A stretch of 64,000 nucleotides of DNA from Deminuibacter soli (GCF_003412455.1 NZ_QTJU01000007.1:1-64000), one strand, 5' to 3'. Positions 28,135-35,674 are shown, numbered from the stretch's first letter. The notes: generated by a model not told the origin, from the letters alone. Made by a program: numbers and translations.

Positions 28135-28389
28135 ATGCAAATTTTAAATGCAATATTATTAAGCAAAAGTAATCGTAAAGAATTAATAAGGTTATTTCAA
28201 CAAAATGTTTGGGATGATAAAATTGAGTTTAATACTTTAGAGCAGGAGTGTCTTCGAGAAATAGCTTATGATCTTGATTTTTATGAGCCCGATGAAAGGT
28301 TAAGGAATCAGGATGTTAATTATTATGATGACAGTGAACTAGAAAGGCGTATTAAAATTGTTTTGAAGAAGTTGAATAGCCTTAAATGA
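28135..28389 (+). CDS. Putative immunity protein for the Rhs toxin
   Basis: An 84-residue acidic, helix-rich, cytosolic protein without a signal peptide. Its ATG directly abuts the toxin stop codon (0-base gap), so the two are almost certainly co-translated. It shares the low G+C of the toxin tip and not that of the Rhs core, as expected for a tip-plus-immunity cassette that moves together. No family is recognised. The call rests on position, size, charge and composition. Confidence 0.65.
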   Translation: MQILNAILLSKSNRKELIRLFQQNVWDDKIEFNTLEQECLREIAYDLDFYEPDERLRNQDVNYYDDSELERRIKIVLKKLNSLK

Positions 28390-28457
28390 TGCAAAAGTGC
28401 GGCATAGCTTGACTTTTGTAATTTATTTGTTGTTTACGGTTTAACATGCTTTAAACA

Positions 28458-28500
28458 AGCCCTGGCAAACCCACCACATGCGTGGCTACAAGTCAGGGCT
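28458..28500. terminator. Candidate hairpin between convergent genes
   Basis: AGCCCTG (28458-28464) pairs with CAGGGCT (28494-28500), with an inner CCAC/GTGG pair. It lies between the convergent immunity gene (plus) and reductase gene (minus). A long loop and short T-tract make it a moderate-quality terminator for either transcript. Confidence 0.45.
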
Positions 28501-28505
28501 CGTTG

Positions 28506-29099
28506 TTATACCTCAATCGTTCCCGTCTGCACCGGCCCAATGCGCTGGTAATTCGCAATGATAACGCCTTTTGTAGTAATGGTATGTTCTGTTAAGGCGA
28601 ATGTTCGTGCAAGGGCTTCGTCGTTGAAAAGCTTTTTTCCCTTGCCCAAGATTAATGGGTGGATTTTGAGCCAGAGTTCATCTACCAGGTCATGCTTGAG
28701 TAACAATTGTACCAGCTCGCCGCTGCCGTGCACCTGTATATCACCACCTTCGGTGTTTTTGAGCTTTTCAATATCTGCCACGTTTTGCAGAACAATGGAG
28801 TTATTCCATTCGGGATTTTTGAGGGTGTTGGAGAGTACGTATTTGGTAACATCGTTAACACCCGTCCAAAAGTCGCCATGCTGTGGCCAGTAGCCGGCAA
28901 AGATGTCGTATGTTTTTCTGCCCAGCAGCAGGTCGGCAGGTTTTAATTGTTTTCTCAATGCCTGGCTATACAGTTCATCTCCCATGGGTGCCACCCAGCC
29001 GCCGTATTGAAAGCCGCCTGAAGTATCTTCTTCTGGTCCGCCGGGCGCCTGCATTACGCCATCCAGACTAAGCATTGATAGTACGATTATTTTTCTCAT
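28506..29099 (-). CDS. Dihydrofolate reductase-like / RibD C-terminal domain protein
   Basis: A 197-residue protein starting M-R-K-I-I-V-L-S-M-L-S-L-D-G-V-M, the first strand and loop of the RibD C-terminal (DHFR-like) fold. Other family marks are L-L-L-G-R-K-T-Y-D-I-F-A-G-Y-W-P, Y-V-L-S-N-T-L, I-Q-V-H-G-S-G-E-L-V-Q and the closing D-E-L-W-L-K-I-H-P-L-I-L-G-K-G-K-K-L-F. These are NADPH-dependent reductases of mostly unknown substrate; a true folate role is unlikely. It overlaps the upstream small gene by four bases (ATGA), indicating translational coupling. Confidence 0.88.
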   Translation of the reverse strand: MRKIIVLSMLSLDGVMQAPGGPEEDTSGGFQYGGWVAPMGDELYSQALRKQLKPADLLLGRKTYDIFAGYWPQHGDFWTGVNDVTKYVLSNTLKNPEWNNSIVLQNVADIEKLKNTEGGDIQVHGSGELVQLLLKHDLVDELWLKIHPLILGKGKKLFNDEALARTFALTEHTITTKGVIIANYQRIGPVQTGTIEV

Positions 29100-29353
29100 G
29101 GTATCAGCCTCCGTTTGTTTATTGTGTTACAAAGCTCGTTAACCAGGCCTGTGCAAATGCAGTGTAAATGTGCCATTCCGGGAGGCGGAATGTGACAGAC
29201 GTACCTTGTGTTTATGCCAGGCTCTTGCACTAAAAATGTAAAGCCGATAACTTCCTCTTTGTCGCCCTTATCCAGGTATACAGTAAGGTTATACTTTAGT
29301 TGCTCAGTGGTAAGCATAATGGGCCGGTTTAATTGTAAGCGGTGTGTTTCCAT
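29096..29353 (-). CDS. Small hypothetical protein coupled to the reductase gene
   Basis: An 85-residue frame from ATG 29353 (or ATG 29317) whose stop overlaps the reductase start. It has no signal peptide or membrane segment, and contains a V-Y-L-D-K-G strand, E-E-V-I-G-F-T-F-L-V and a C-T-G-L-V-N-E-L-C helix. No family is recognised. Stop/start overlap and codon use support it as real, but a chance frame cannot be excluded. Confidence 0.45.
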   Translation of the reverse strand: METHRLQLNRPIMLTTEQLKYNLTVYLDKGDKEEVIGFTFLVQEPGINTRYVCHIPPPGMAHLHCICTGLVNELCNTINKRRLIP

Positions 29354-29754
29354 CTCAGGCTTTGCTGGCCGGGCAGATTAGCTGGTTACAGTAAAATAAA
29401 AATAACATTTGAATAGTACAAGTGCCTGCGAAAGGGTATCCTGGTCGATCATCCGGGGTTTGAGTGCCATAAGCAATTACGTACTGTTTGTTGTTTGGGG
29501 TATGCAATTTATACTTGTGAAGTACTATCGTAACCGTTACAATGCAATGTGTGTTTTGTAATAGTTGTAACTTGACGTTACACTAATTGCTTAACGCTGC
29601 CAGGCTTTTATCTTCCCGTGAAAGAATGTTTTTAATGCTGCCTGTAGAATCACCAGGTGATACCGACTTGTGCCGCGTCGTACTATTTGCTGTGCCCGTA
29701 AACGAGCGTTGGCACAGGTTTATGCTTATAAATGTTATCATGTAACACTGCATT
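29354..29754. other. Divergent intergenic region
   Basis: It separates the minus-strand small gene from the plus-strand DUF2490 gene and holds no convincing gene. A 70-codon minus frame near 29583-29795 overlaps the DUF2490 start and lacks protein-like character. Two related palindromes are listed separately. Confidence 0.4.
29530..29582. promoter_or_regulatory. Pair of GTAAC/GTTAC palindromes, candidate operator
   Basis: GTAAC-C-GTTAC at 29530-29540 and TGTAAC-N5-GTTACA at 29566-29582 share the same half-site, with centres about 39 bases apart. They lie between two divergent genes, as an operator pair would. The cognate regulator is unknown. Confidence 0.35.
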
Positions 29755-30573
29755 ATGAATTTGTTTAAAAAGATATTCGTTTTGATTGTCGGCATGGTGA
29801 TTACTATGGTGCTGCGGGCACAATCGCAAACGCCGGCACCCGCGCCTTATTCAATGGGGTTTATTCCTGCTTCTATTGCGGAAACTGATGTTGCCTTTCC
29901 TGTTTATGAAAAATGGCACCTGAGCGGGCAGGCAGATGTACAGCTGGTGACCCAGGGCGCTTATACCAATAAAAATCCCTTTGCTTATGCACAGCGATTC
30001 GTGTTAAGGCCATGGATTGTTTACGACGGCTTTAAGAACATGAAACTATGGTTGGGCTATGCACGCAACCAGAAGTATGAAATAAAAGAAGCCGGCAATT
30101 ATGAAACCCTTGAGCAGCGATTGATTATTATGGGCACCTATTCGCAAAATATGCCCAAGGGAAGTTTGTTTGAACAACTGCGTTTTGAAACAAAATTCTT
30201 TGATGACAGGGATGGCACACACCAGACTGTTCCCAGGTTACGGGCACGGTTTGGCGTGAATCATTTTCTTAACCAGCACGCCGCGAAGCCGTTGTTTAAA
30301 GCACCCAATATTTCTTACTACACAGAACTGATGCTAAAGTTTGCATCGAAAGACTATGCGCCAGATCATTTTGATATTTTCCGGTTATCTGTTTATTACA
30401 GTGCTGGTATTACACAGAATCTTCATTTCCTGGCGGGACTGATAGGGCAATTGCAATTGCGAACCAATGGAACGCAGTTCGATGTTTATTACGGGCCCAT
30501 GGTATCGTTCAGGTATAGTATTAAGCCAAAGGCCAGGGAAACCTTTGATAGCGTAGACGGGGGAGCAGACTGA
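29755..30573 (+). CDS. DUF2490 family outer-membrane-type protein
   Basis: A 272-residue protein with an N-terminal signal (I-F-V-L-I-V-G-M-V-I-T-M-V-L-R-A-Q). The body is alternating beta strands with the DUF2490 marks R-F-V-L-R-P-W-I-V-Y, L-W-L-G-Y-A, L-E-Q-R-L-I, L-R-A-R-F-G-V-N and a final F-D-V-Y-Y-G-P-M-V-S-F-R-Y strand. DUF2490 proteins are predicted beta-barrels of unknown function, about 220-270 residues long. It is a single gene on its own promoter. Confidence 0.8.
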   Translation: MNLFKKIFVLIVGMVITMVLRAQSQTPAPAPYSMGFIPASIAETDVAFPVYEKWHLSGQADVQLVTQGAYTNKNPFAYAQRFVLRPWIVYDGFKNMKLWLGYARNQKYEIKEAGNYETLEQRLIIMGTYSQNMPKGSLFEQLRFETKFFDDRDGTHQTVPRLRARFGVNHFLNQHAAKPLFKAPNISYYTELMLKFASKDYAPDHFDIFRLSVYYSAGITQNLHFLAGLIGQLQLRTNGTQFDVYYGPMVSFRYSIKPKARETFDSVDGGAD

Positions 30574-30689
30574 AAGCTGCTGTACAACCGGTTTTGGGGT
30601 TGAGCGCAGGTTACCTGGCAAGGCTATCCTTCTACATGTTTTTGATCATCGTAAACTTGTTTTATGCAAAAGACAGGAATGGCAGGTAG

Positions 30690-30862
30690 TATGTTGCAAA
30701 CGACCGGCAGGGTAAGTTGAAAACAACTTATAAATCACCTTCCATTGGCGGTGGTATTGCCTATGTGGCACGCTTATATATAGAATAGCTGCACAGTATT
30801 TTGGTTCCATCGGCTTGCTGATTGGCTATACCCATTATTCAGGAAAAATTAAGCAGTATTAG
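30690..30862 (+). pseudogene. Remnant of a beta-barrel-like protein C-terminus
   Basis: A plus-strand frame reads Y-V-A-N-D-R-Q-G-K-L-K-T-T-Y-K-S-P-S-I-G and continues to Y-V-A-R-L-Y-I-E before a stop. Shifting frame there continues the sense with A-A-Q-Y-F-G-S-I-G-L-L-I-G-Y-T-H-Y-S-G and a stop at 30860-30862. The two pieces together look like the last strands of an outer-membrane barrel. The 5' part and one base of frame are missing. The family cannot be named. Confidence 0.4.
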
Positions 30863-30892
30863 CCGGAGGTTGCTGTTGACAACCTCCGGGCT
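30861..30892. terminator. Hairpin between convergent units
   Basis: AGCCGGAGGTTG (30861-30872) pairs with CAACCTCCGGGCT (30880-30892) with one bulged G and a 7-base loop. It starts at the stop of the barrel remnant and lies 7 bases past the fucosidase stop (minus strand). It probably ends the fucosidase transcript, although the T-tract is poor. Confidence 0.55.
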
Positions 30893-30898
30893 GATAGA

Positions 30899-32236
30899 TT
30901 ATTCGCTTATTTCCAGTACCACTACCTGGTCGGGATCGGTAGCGGTAGGTGTTTGTGCCGGAATGGTAGCCGTGCCGTTTTGCAGGGTTACCTTTACTGC
31001 GGCGCCTGTTTTCAGCAGGTAGGCTTTTGTGATGCGCTTATACGGGAACTGCGCCAGCTGAATATCGCCTGCTTCCTGTTTTAGTATATGCACATACAAT
31101 TTGTTACCAGCCTGTGTTAAAACGCCCCAGGATTGCGGGCGGAGGTAACCGGCTTTTGTTTGGTAAATGCCTGGGCCATAGGTTTTGAGCCAGCTGCCCA
31201 TCCAGTTCATGCGTTCAATAAACTCGGGCTGTATTTCGCCGTTGGGCATGGGGCCTATGTTCAGCAACAGGTTGCCGCCGTTGCCGGCAGATTTTACCAG
31301 TAGTGCCACCAGCTGCGCAGGTGTTTTGTACGAGGTGTCTGTTAAATTAAAGCCCCACGAGCCATTGATGGTTGCGCAGGTTTCCAGCGGCAGTGCCGAT
31401 ATTTTCTGGAAGCTGAGGCCACTGGTGTTTTCACCGGGCACATCCTGCTCAAACATCTGGAAATCTTCGCCGGGCAAAGGTGTCATGTGGTGGTTATTGC
31501 CAATGAGGCATTGCGGTTGCAGGCGATGAATAAGGTCATAAATTTCGCGCATGTGCCAGTCTATGCGCACGTCGTTGTCTTTACGGTCTTTGCTTTCTTC
31601 ATTCATCTGGTCCCAGTAACCGTCGAACCAGATGCCGCCTATTTCGCCATAGTTGGTGAGCAGTTCGGTCAGCTGGTTTTTCATAAACTGTATGTAGTCT
31701 TCCCACTTGCCCCGTGTGGTTCTGCCGGTGCCCTGGCCGGTGCGGCCTGTCCAGTAGGAATAGTCGTCGCGGCGCCAGTCTAACAGCGAATAATACAGGA
31801 ACAGCTTAACGCCTTGTTTGTGGCACTCTTCTGCCATTTGTTTCACGATGTCTTTTTTATAAGGCGTATGTGCAATGCTGAAATCAGAATACTTCGTATC
31901 CCACATACTGAAGCCATCGTGGTGGCGGGTAATCAGTGTAATGTACTTCATGCCGGCGCCTTTGGCCAGACTAACCCAGGCCTGCGCGTTAAAATCAATC
32001 GGGTTGAAAAACTTTTCGAGACGTGTATAGTTCTTCACCGTGATATTGCGGTTGTTCATTACCCATTCGCCTGAGCCCGGTATGCTGAATGGTCCCCAGT
32101 GTATAAACAAACCAAACTTCGCGTTGGTAAACCATTGCCTGGCCTGCTCGTTTTGGGGAGAAGGCGTGTAGGACTGCGCTGCAGCACACAGGTACAAACC
32201 GCACAACAATACAATCGATAACAGTTTTTTTCTCAT
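30899..32236 (-). CDS. GH29 alpha-L-fucosidase, secreted
   Basis: A 445-residue enzyme with a signal peptide (L-L-S-I-V-L-L-C-G-L-Y-L-C-A-A-A-Q). The GH29 catalytic barrel is clear: W-F-T-N-A-K-F-G-L-F-I-H-W-G-P-F near residue 35, I-T-R-H-H-D-G-F near 102, and the nucleophile D205 in G-I-W-F-D-G-Y-W. It removes alpha-linked L-fucose from glycans, probably in the periplasm. At 445 residues it is the compact form, with barrel plus a short C-terminal beta domain and no binding module. It stands apart from the fructan and mannoside operons. Confidence 0.92.
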   Translation of the reverse strand: MRKKLLSIVLLCGLYLCAAAQSYTPSPQNEQARQWFTNAKFGLFIHWGPFSIPGSGEWVMNNRNITVKNYTRLEKFFNPIDFNAQAWVSLAKGAGMKYITLITRHHDGFSMWDTKYSDFSIAHTPYKKDIVKQMAEECHKQGVKLFLYYSLLDWRRDDYSYWTGRTGQGTGRTTRGKWEDYIQFMKNQLTELLTNYGEIGGIWFDGYWDQMNEESKDRKDNDVRIDWHMREIYDLIHRLQPQCLIGNNHHMTPLPGEDFQMFEQDVPGENTSGLSFQKISALPLETCATINGSWGFNLTDTSYKTPAQLVALLVKSAGNGGNLLLNIGPMPNGEIQPEFIERMNWMGSWLKTYGPGIYQTKAGYLRPQSWGVLTQAGNKLYVHILKQEAGDIQLAQFPYKRITKAYLLKTGAAVKVTLQNGTATIPAQTPTATDPDQVVVLEISE

Positions 32237-32247
32237 ATGAATGGTTT

Positions 32248-32278
32248 TGCATCACTGTGCATGCAGGTGCATCACAGT
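32248..32278. promoter_or_regulatory. 20-bp-spaced direct repeat upstream of the fucosidase gene
   Basis: TGCATCACTGT (32248-32258) recurs as TGCATCACAGT (32268-32278), exactly 20 bases apart and 12 bases from the fucosidase start codon. Two helical turns between half-sites suits a regulator contacting one face of the DNA. It may be chance. Confidence 0.3.
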
Positions 32279-32328
32279 ATTTGCAAGGATATTGAAAAAA
32301 AAGCAGACTATATATGCAGGATTGTAAG

Positions 32329-33201
32329 CTACATTGGCATGGGGACAATGGTTAGTTGTTCAATGGTTTCCCGGAATTGGCCGGTGGCAACGGCACTTTG
32401 CAGGAATTGCCTGAAATCGCGGGGCAGCCGGCCCAGGGCGCGTTGTATGCCGTTGGTAGTTGCAGCATTGCGGCCATCGAGCACTTCGCTGAATAAATAG
32501 GAAAGAAGGGCCGTTACATCTGCAGGCACACCGTATTCGTTCAGCATGGAGGCGTATGCTTCGCTGCTTACCTGCTCGTATTGTATGGCACGATCGGTTG
32601 CTGCAGCTATTTCAGCCACTGCTTCGCGAAAGGTCAGCAGCCGCGGGCCGGTTACTTCGTACAGCTGGTTGGCATGACCAGGTTGTGTAAGCGCGGCTAC
32701 AGCTACATCGGCAATATCATCTGCATCAACAAATGGTTCGCCTGTATCGCCTGCAGGCAGGGCCATATGCCCGGCCAATACAGGTTCCAGCAGGTAGCTT
32801 TCGCTGAAGTTTTGCATAAACCAGCTGGCGCGAATGATGGTCCATTGCAGGCCGCTTTGTTGTACAATGGCTTCGCAGCGTGCAGCCTCCGGCTCGCCGC
32901 GCCCGGATAACAACACCAGTTGCTGTACGCCCTGTTGAACTGCTACCCGGGTGAACAAACGGATGGTATTATCAGTGCCGGGTATGGCAAGATCGGGCGC
33001 AAAAGCAATGTACACAGCAGTAATGCCCTGCAGGGCCGCCTGCCAGGTGGCCTGGTTATCCCAATCAAAAGGTATAGCCGCCTTGCGCGAGCCCATGCGC
33101 ACGGGAATGTTCAATGCCTGTAAGCGTGCAGCCACTCGGCTGCCTGTTTTGCCGGTACTGCCCAACACGAGTATGCCGGCGGAGTTGTTGTTTATTGTCA
33201 T
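32329..33201 (-). CDS. NmrA-like NAD(P)-binding protein
   Basis: About 290 residues with a Rossmann start G-I-L-V-L-G-S-T-G-K-T-G-S-R-V-A (GxxGxxG), then A-V-Y-I-A-F-A-P, L-V-L-L-S-G-R-G-E and W-T-I-I-R-A-S-W-F-M-Q-N-F, as in NmrA and NAD(P)H-quinone-reductase-type atypical short-chain dehydrogenases. The family includes redox sensors and true reductases; the SDR catalytic YxxxK is not evident. I place the start at ATG 33201; ATG 33216 in the same frame is equally possible. It is a lone gene, 92 bases upstream of the fucosidase on the same strand, with no functional link apparent. Confidence 0.85.
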   Translation of the reverse strand: MTINNNSAGILVLGSTGKTGSRVAARLQALNIPVRMGSRKAAIPFDWDNQATWQAALQGITAVYIAFAPDLAIPGTDNTIRLFTRVAVQQGVQQLVLLSGRGEPEAARCEAIVQQSGLQWTIIRASWFMQNFSESYLLEPVLAGHMALPAGDTGEPFVDADDIADVAVAALTQPGHANQLYEVTGPRLLTFREAVAEIAAATDRAIQYEQVSSEAYASMLNEYGVPADVTALLSYLFSEVLDGRNAATTNGIQRALGRLPRDFRQFLQSAVATGQFRETIEQLTIVPMPM

Positions 33202-33305
33202 CCTGGTAATTTTCATCAAAGCTACCAGGCCCGGTTAACGGGAAATAGAACAAAACCGACAATACGCTCAACTTATCAAACCATAGCACCATCAAACCAT
33301 CCTTC

Positions 33306-34367
33306 TCAAAATGTTTTATGCAACAAGATCCTGCCTAGCCTATCGGTCATCATCTCGGTAAACCAGAGATTACCGTTTTTGTCTTTGCGGATGCGGTGCA
33401 TCATTACCTGGCGGCTGGGCACAATATGTGTGCTGTAAGGTACGCCGGTGGCGTTAATGCCTATGTTATGGCGTATCGATTTGTCGAAGCGTATGAGGTA
33501 ATCATTGCCTGTTGGGGTGGGGTTATTGAAATCAACATATACCTGTACCCATAAATTCATATCGTTGTCAAAACACAGCGAAGCGATAATGTCGTTGGGT
33601 TGTATAGCAGGTATGGGGTATTCACTGATGTTGCCTGCTGCGTCAATTCTGCCTATTTTAACGCCTGCTTCCTGGGTAAACCACATGGTGTCATTCTCGG
33701 GGTCTTTGATCACGGCAATGGGCCTGCTGTTGCCGGTAGGTATGGTGTATTCGTTTACCTTGCCATTGTAGTTTACATGGTAAATGCAGTTGCCCAGCAG
33801 CTCTGTTCCCCACATGCTGTTTTTGCCGCCTGCAGACAAAAAGATAGGCAGGGATGCCAGTGTGTTTAACTGGTAATGGGTTACAGTACCATCAGGTGTA
33901 ATGCGGCCCACGGTGCTGGTGCGTTTACCGGTGAACCAGATGGTTTGGCCATCTGCATCAAGACCAATACCATGCGGTGCGGTGTTGATGCCATTTGTTT
34001 TATCGCTGTTGGGATACATTTTCACGTCAATGCTTTGCACAATATGTCCGTCATCATCCAGTCGCACCACTTCACCTGCAAATTCAAGCGATACCCATAA
34101 CCGTTGCCGGGCATCCAGCAAAATGCCGTGCGGACCGCTATTGGCAGGCATGCGGTAATAAGCCAGCAGGTCGCCGTCGTAATTAAACTTGGCTACCTGG
34201 TTCATGTTCTGGCCGGTAACAAAAATAAACTCATGGCCAATGATCAATTCATGTGTAGAGCCTGCGGTTTCGCCTGGCAGCAGGGGCCAGTTTAAACTAA
34301 ACTCAGTAATGTTTGCCAGCCTGGATGAAGTTTGGGCAGCAACAGGTGCTTCCATTGTCATGTTCAT
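33306..34367 (-). CDS. Virginiamycin-B-lyase-like beta-propeller protein
   Basis: A 353-residue protein built of repeated ~40-residue blades (G-P-H-G-I-L-L-D, A-P-H-G-I-G-L-D-A-D-G-Q-T-I-W-F-T, D-P-E-N-D-T-M-W-F-T-Q, D-K-N-G-N-L-W-F-T-E), the pattern of streptogramin lyase (Vgb) and related seven-bladed propellers. True Vgb linearises streptogramin B antibiotics using conserved histidines and Mg. Here the blades fit, but resistance is not implied, because most such homologues have unknown substrates. There is no clear signal peptide. It is a lone minus-strand gene. Confidence 0.8.
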   Translation of the reverse strand: MNMTMEAPVAAQTSSRLANITEFSLNWPLLPGETAGSTHELIIGHEFIFVTGQNMNQVAKFNYDGDLLAYYRMPANSGPHGILLDARQRLWVSLEFAGEVVRLDDDGHIVQSIDVKMYPNSDKTNGINTAPHGIGLDADGQTIWFTGKRTSTVGRITPDGTVTHYQLNTLASLPIFLSAGGKNSMWGTELLGNCIYHVNYNGKVNEYTIPTGNSRPIAVIKDPENDTMWFTQEAGVKIGRIDAAGNISEYPIPAIQPNDIIASLCFDNDMNLWVQVYVDFNNPTPTGNDYLIRFDKSIRHNIGINATGVPYSTHIVPSRQVMMHRIRKDKNGNLWFTEMMTDRLGRILLHKTF

Positions 34368-34537
34368 AGTCGTTGGGTTTTTATAGTTAAGCAGTTAAAA
34401 CAACAGGCGTTGGTGTAAGAGGGGAATTGTAGCGGACAAATATAATTAAAACGGCCAGGGCAGGTGCGTACTATCGCTTACAGCATGCAAAATGAACAAA
34501 GTGCATGAGGGGAATGCACGATGGGTGTTAAGCCAAT

Positions 34538-34879
34538 TTGAATCATCAGTATGTGTTAGTAAAAGGCGGGAGTGAATACCTATTTACAAGTAATGTAAAA
34601 GAATATTTAAATAATGGATACATACCGGTGGATAGCCCGATTATCGATCAATCTGGCTACATACAGGCAATAAGGCACTACGATTACGCAGATTGTAAAG
34701 CTTTCATAAAGGCCTTTGCCTGCTCGGGTGTTTTAATGATCTTATGCAAAGAAGATCCGTTGCGGCTGGCGCTGGAAGGTTTAACATCGTTTTTGCCTAC
34801 CTGCCTGGCTTTTGCCTTCAAGGCTGCAATTTTGCTTTCAATGCTTTTTGTCATATCCAAAATTACTACTATTTTTTAA
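34538..34879 (+). CDS. DUF1737-like frame running antisense over a small gene (doubtful)
   Basis: An open frame of 113 codons starting at TTG 34538 (or GTG 34553). Its first ~48 residues (Y-V-L-V-K-G-G-S-E-Y, then N-G-Y-I-P-V-D-S-P, then G-Y-I-Q-A-I) resemble DUF1737, a ~50-residue domain with a G-W/Y-x-P loop and a Q-A-(M/I) ending. Beyond that, from about 34684, the frame lies exactly antisense to the 56-codon minus-strand gene and is probably not authentic. No ATG start exists. Likely readings are a small DUF1737-like gene that lost its start and stop, or a remnant. Confidence 0.35.
   Translation: MNHQYVLVKGGSEYLFTSNVKEYLNNGYIPVDSPIIDQSGYIQAIRHYDYADCKAFIKAFACSGVLMILCKEDPLRLALEGLTSFLPTCLAFAFKAAILLSMLFVISKITTIF
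34684..34854 (-). CDS. Small basic protein, partner of the DUF6934-type gene
   Basis: A 56-residue, Lys-rich, cytosolic protein from ATG 34854 (M-T-K-S-I-E-S-K-I-A-A-L-K-A-K-A-R then K-I-I-K-T-P-E-Q-A-K-A-F-M-K-A-L). Two amphipathic helices are joined by a polar linker. It follows the DUF6934-type gene by 49 bases on the same strand, so the two probably form one transcript. It is too short for usual gene callers. The clean start, helix pattern and codon use support it; function is unknown. A toxin-antitoxin-like pair is one possibility. Confidence 0.55.
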   Translation of the reverse strand: MTKSIESKIAALKAKARQVGKNDVKPSSASRNGSSLHKIIKTPEQAKAFMKALQSA

Positions 34880-34903
34880 ATGATCGGCATATCATGTTGA
34901 CAA

Positions 34904-35458
34904 CTATTTTAATTTGAAAATGAAATAGTTATACATAGCATCCTGCCATTTCTCTCTTCTTTTTATTCCAACGGGCGAGGGAATAACATCATTGAAATCA
35001 AAGGGATTGTCATACTGATTCTTGCCAAACCTATTTATTCTTACATAGTATTTCAGGCCATACATTTCGAATAGGTTATCGAGATAGGTGAAGTTGCGTT
35101 GAAGGTGTCGAAAGTAGAGATATGCTCTTAAATCGTTTGATCCGTCGATGCCTAAATAATGGTCACGATGATCTGTAAGATAGGTTACTCCTGCAAAGAG
35201 GATTGACGAAAATACTTTAGAATAATCTTCATGTGCGAGTTCTGCTATATCGTCTATTTGTCCTCTTGCATTCAAAGGACCAAAGGCCAGGTTGAAAACA
35301 GAAGAAAGTAAGGCATGCGGCTCGCTGCTGATTTCGACCTGCAGTGGTATGGAAGTACCATCCTGCAGATCAGTGATAAATGTGCTAACTCTCAAATCTT
35401 CTGATAACGGATTGATTTCATAAACATCATCCAAATTCAGGTTTACTGCCAGTGCCAT
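34904..35458 (-). CDS. DUF6934-type uncharacterised protein
   Basis: A 184-residue soluble protein (N-L-N-L-D-D-V-Y-E-I-N-P early; later Y-L-T-D-H-R-D-H-Y-L-G-I-D-G-S-N-D-L-R and Y-F-R-H-L-Q-R-N). I associate this sequence type with the Bacteroidota family DUF6934, whose function is unknown. There is no signal peptide or membrane helix. It stands upstream of a small basic gene on the same strand and is divergent to the FtsX permease, sharing the regulatory gap that holds a perfect inverted repeat. Confidence 0.7.
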   Translation of the reverse strand: MALAVNLNLDDVYEINPLSEDLRVSTFITDLQDGTSIPLQVEISSEPHALLSSVFNLAFGPLNARGQIDDIAELAHEDYSKVFSSILFAGVTYLTDHRDHYLGIDGSNDLRAYLYFRHLQRNFTYLDNLFEMYGLKYYVRINRFGKNQYDNPFDFNDVIPSPVGIKRREKWQDAMYNYFIFKLK

Positions 35459-35626
35459 AGGTTAATTTATTGTGCAATACAAAATACTAACAGCCTCATG
35501 GTAATGCAAATTAAAATCTAAGGCTTCGGGCATAATTCCCTGTATCAAAACCGCACTCATTTTGTTCGCTTTTGGGTGCCTGATTGGCGCCTGGCTATTT
35601 TCAATATGCTGGCTGGCAATTACTTG

Positions 35627-35660
35627 TGCAATTGGCACAATAGTGTATGTGCCAATTGCA
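35627..35660. promoter_or_regulatory. Perfect 12-bp inverted repeat before the FtsX permease gene
   Basis: TGCAATTGGCAC (35627-35638) and GTGCCAATTGCA (35649-35660) are exact reverse complements with a 10-base spacer, ending 14 bases before the permease ATG. The arms could form a hairpin that covers the ribosome-binding region, or bind a dimeric regulator. The divergent DUF6934-type gene starts about 170 bases away. Confidence 0.45.
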
Positions 35661-35674
35661 TCAAACCGCTTCTT

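Noticed and set aside
16370-28389. Type VI secretion association of the Rhs protein
   Set aside because: No VgrG, PAAR, Hcp or sheath genes are seen, and the large proteins carry signal peptides, which speaks against cytoplasmic loading.
29583-29795. 70-codon minus-strand frame
   Set aside because: It overlaps the signal peptide of the DUF2490 gene, has low-complexity Ser/Thr/Asn composition and no start signal.
33306-34367. Streptogramin resistance gene
   Set aside because: Only the propeller fold is supported; most Vgb-like homologues are not resistance enzymes, so no resistance function is claimed.
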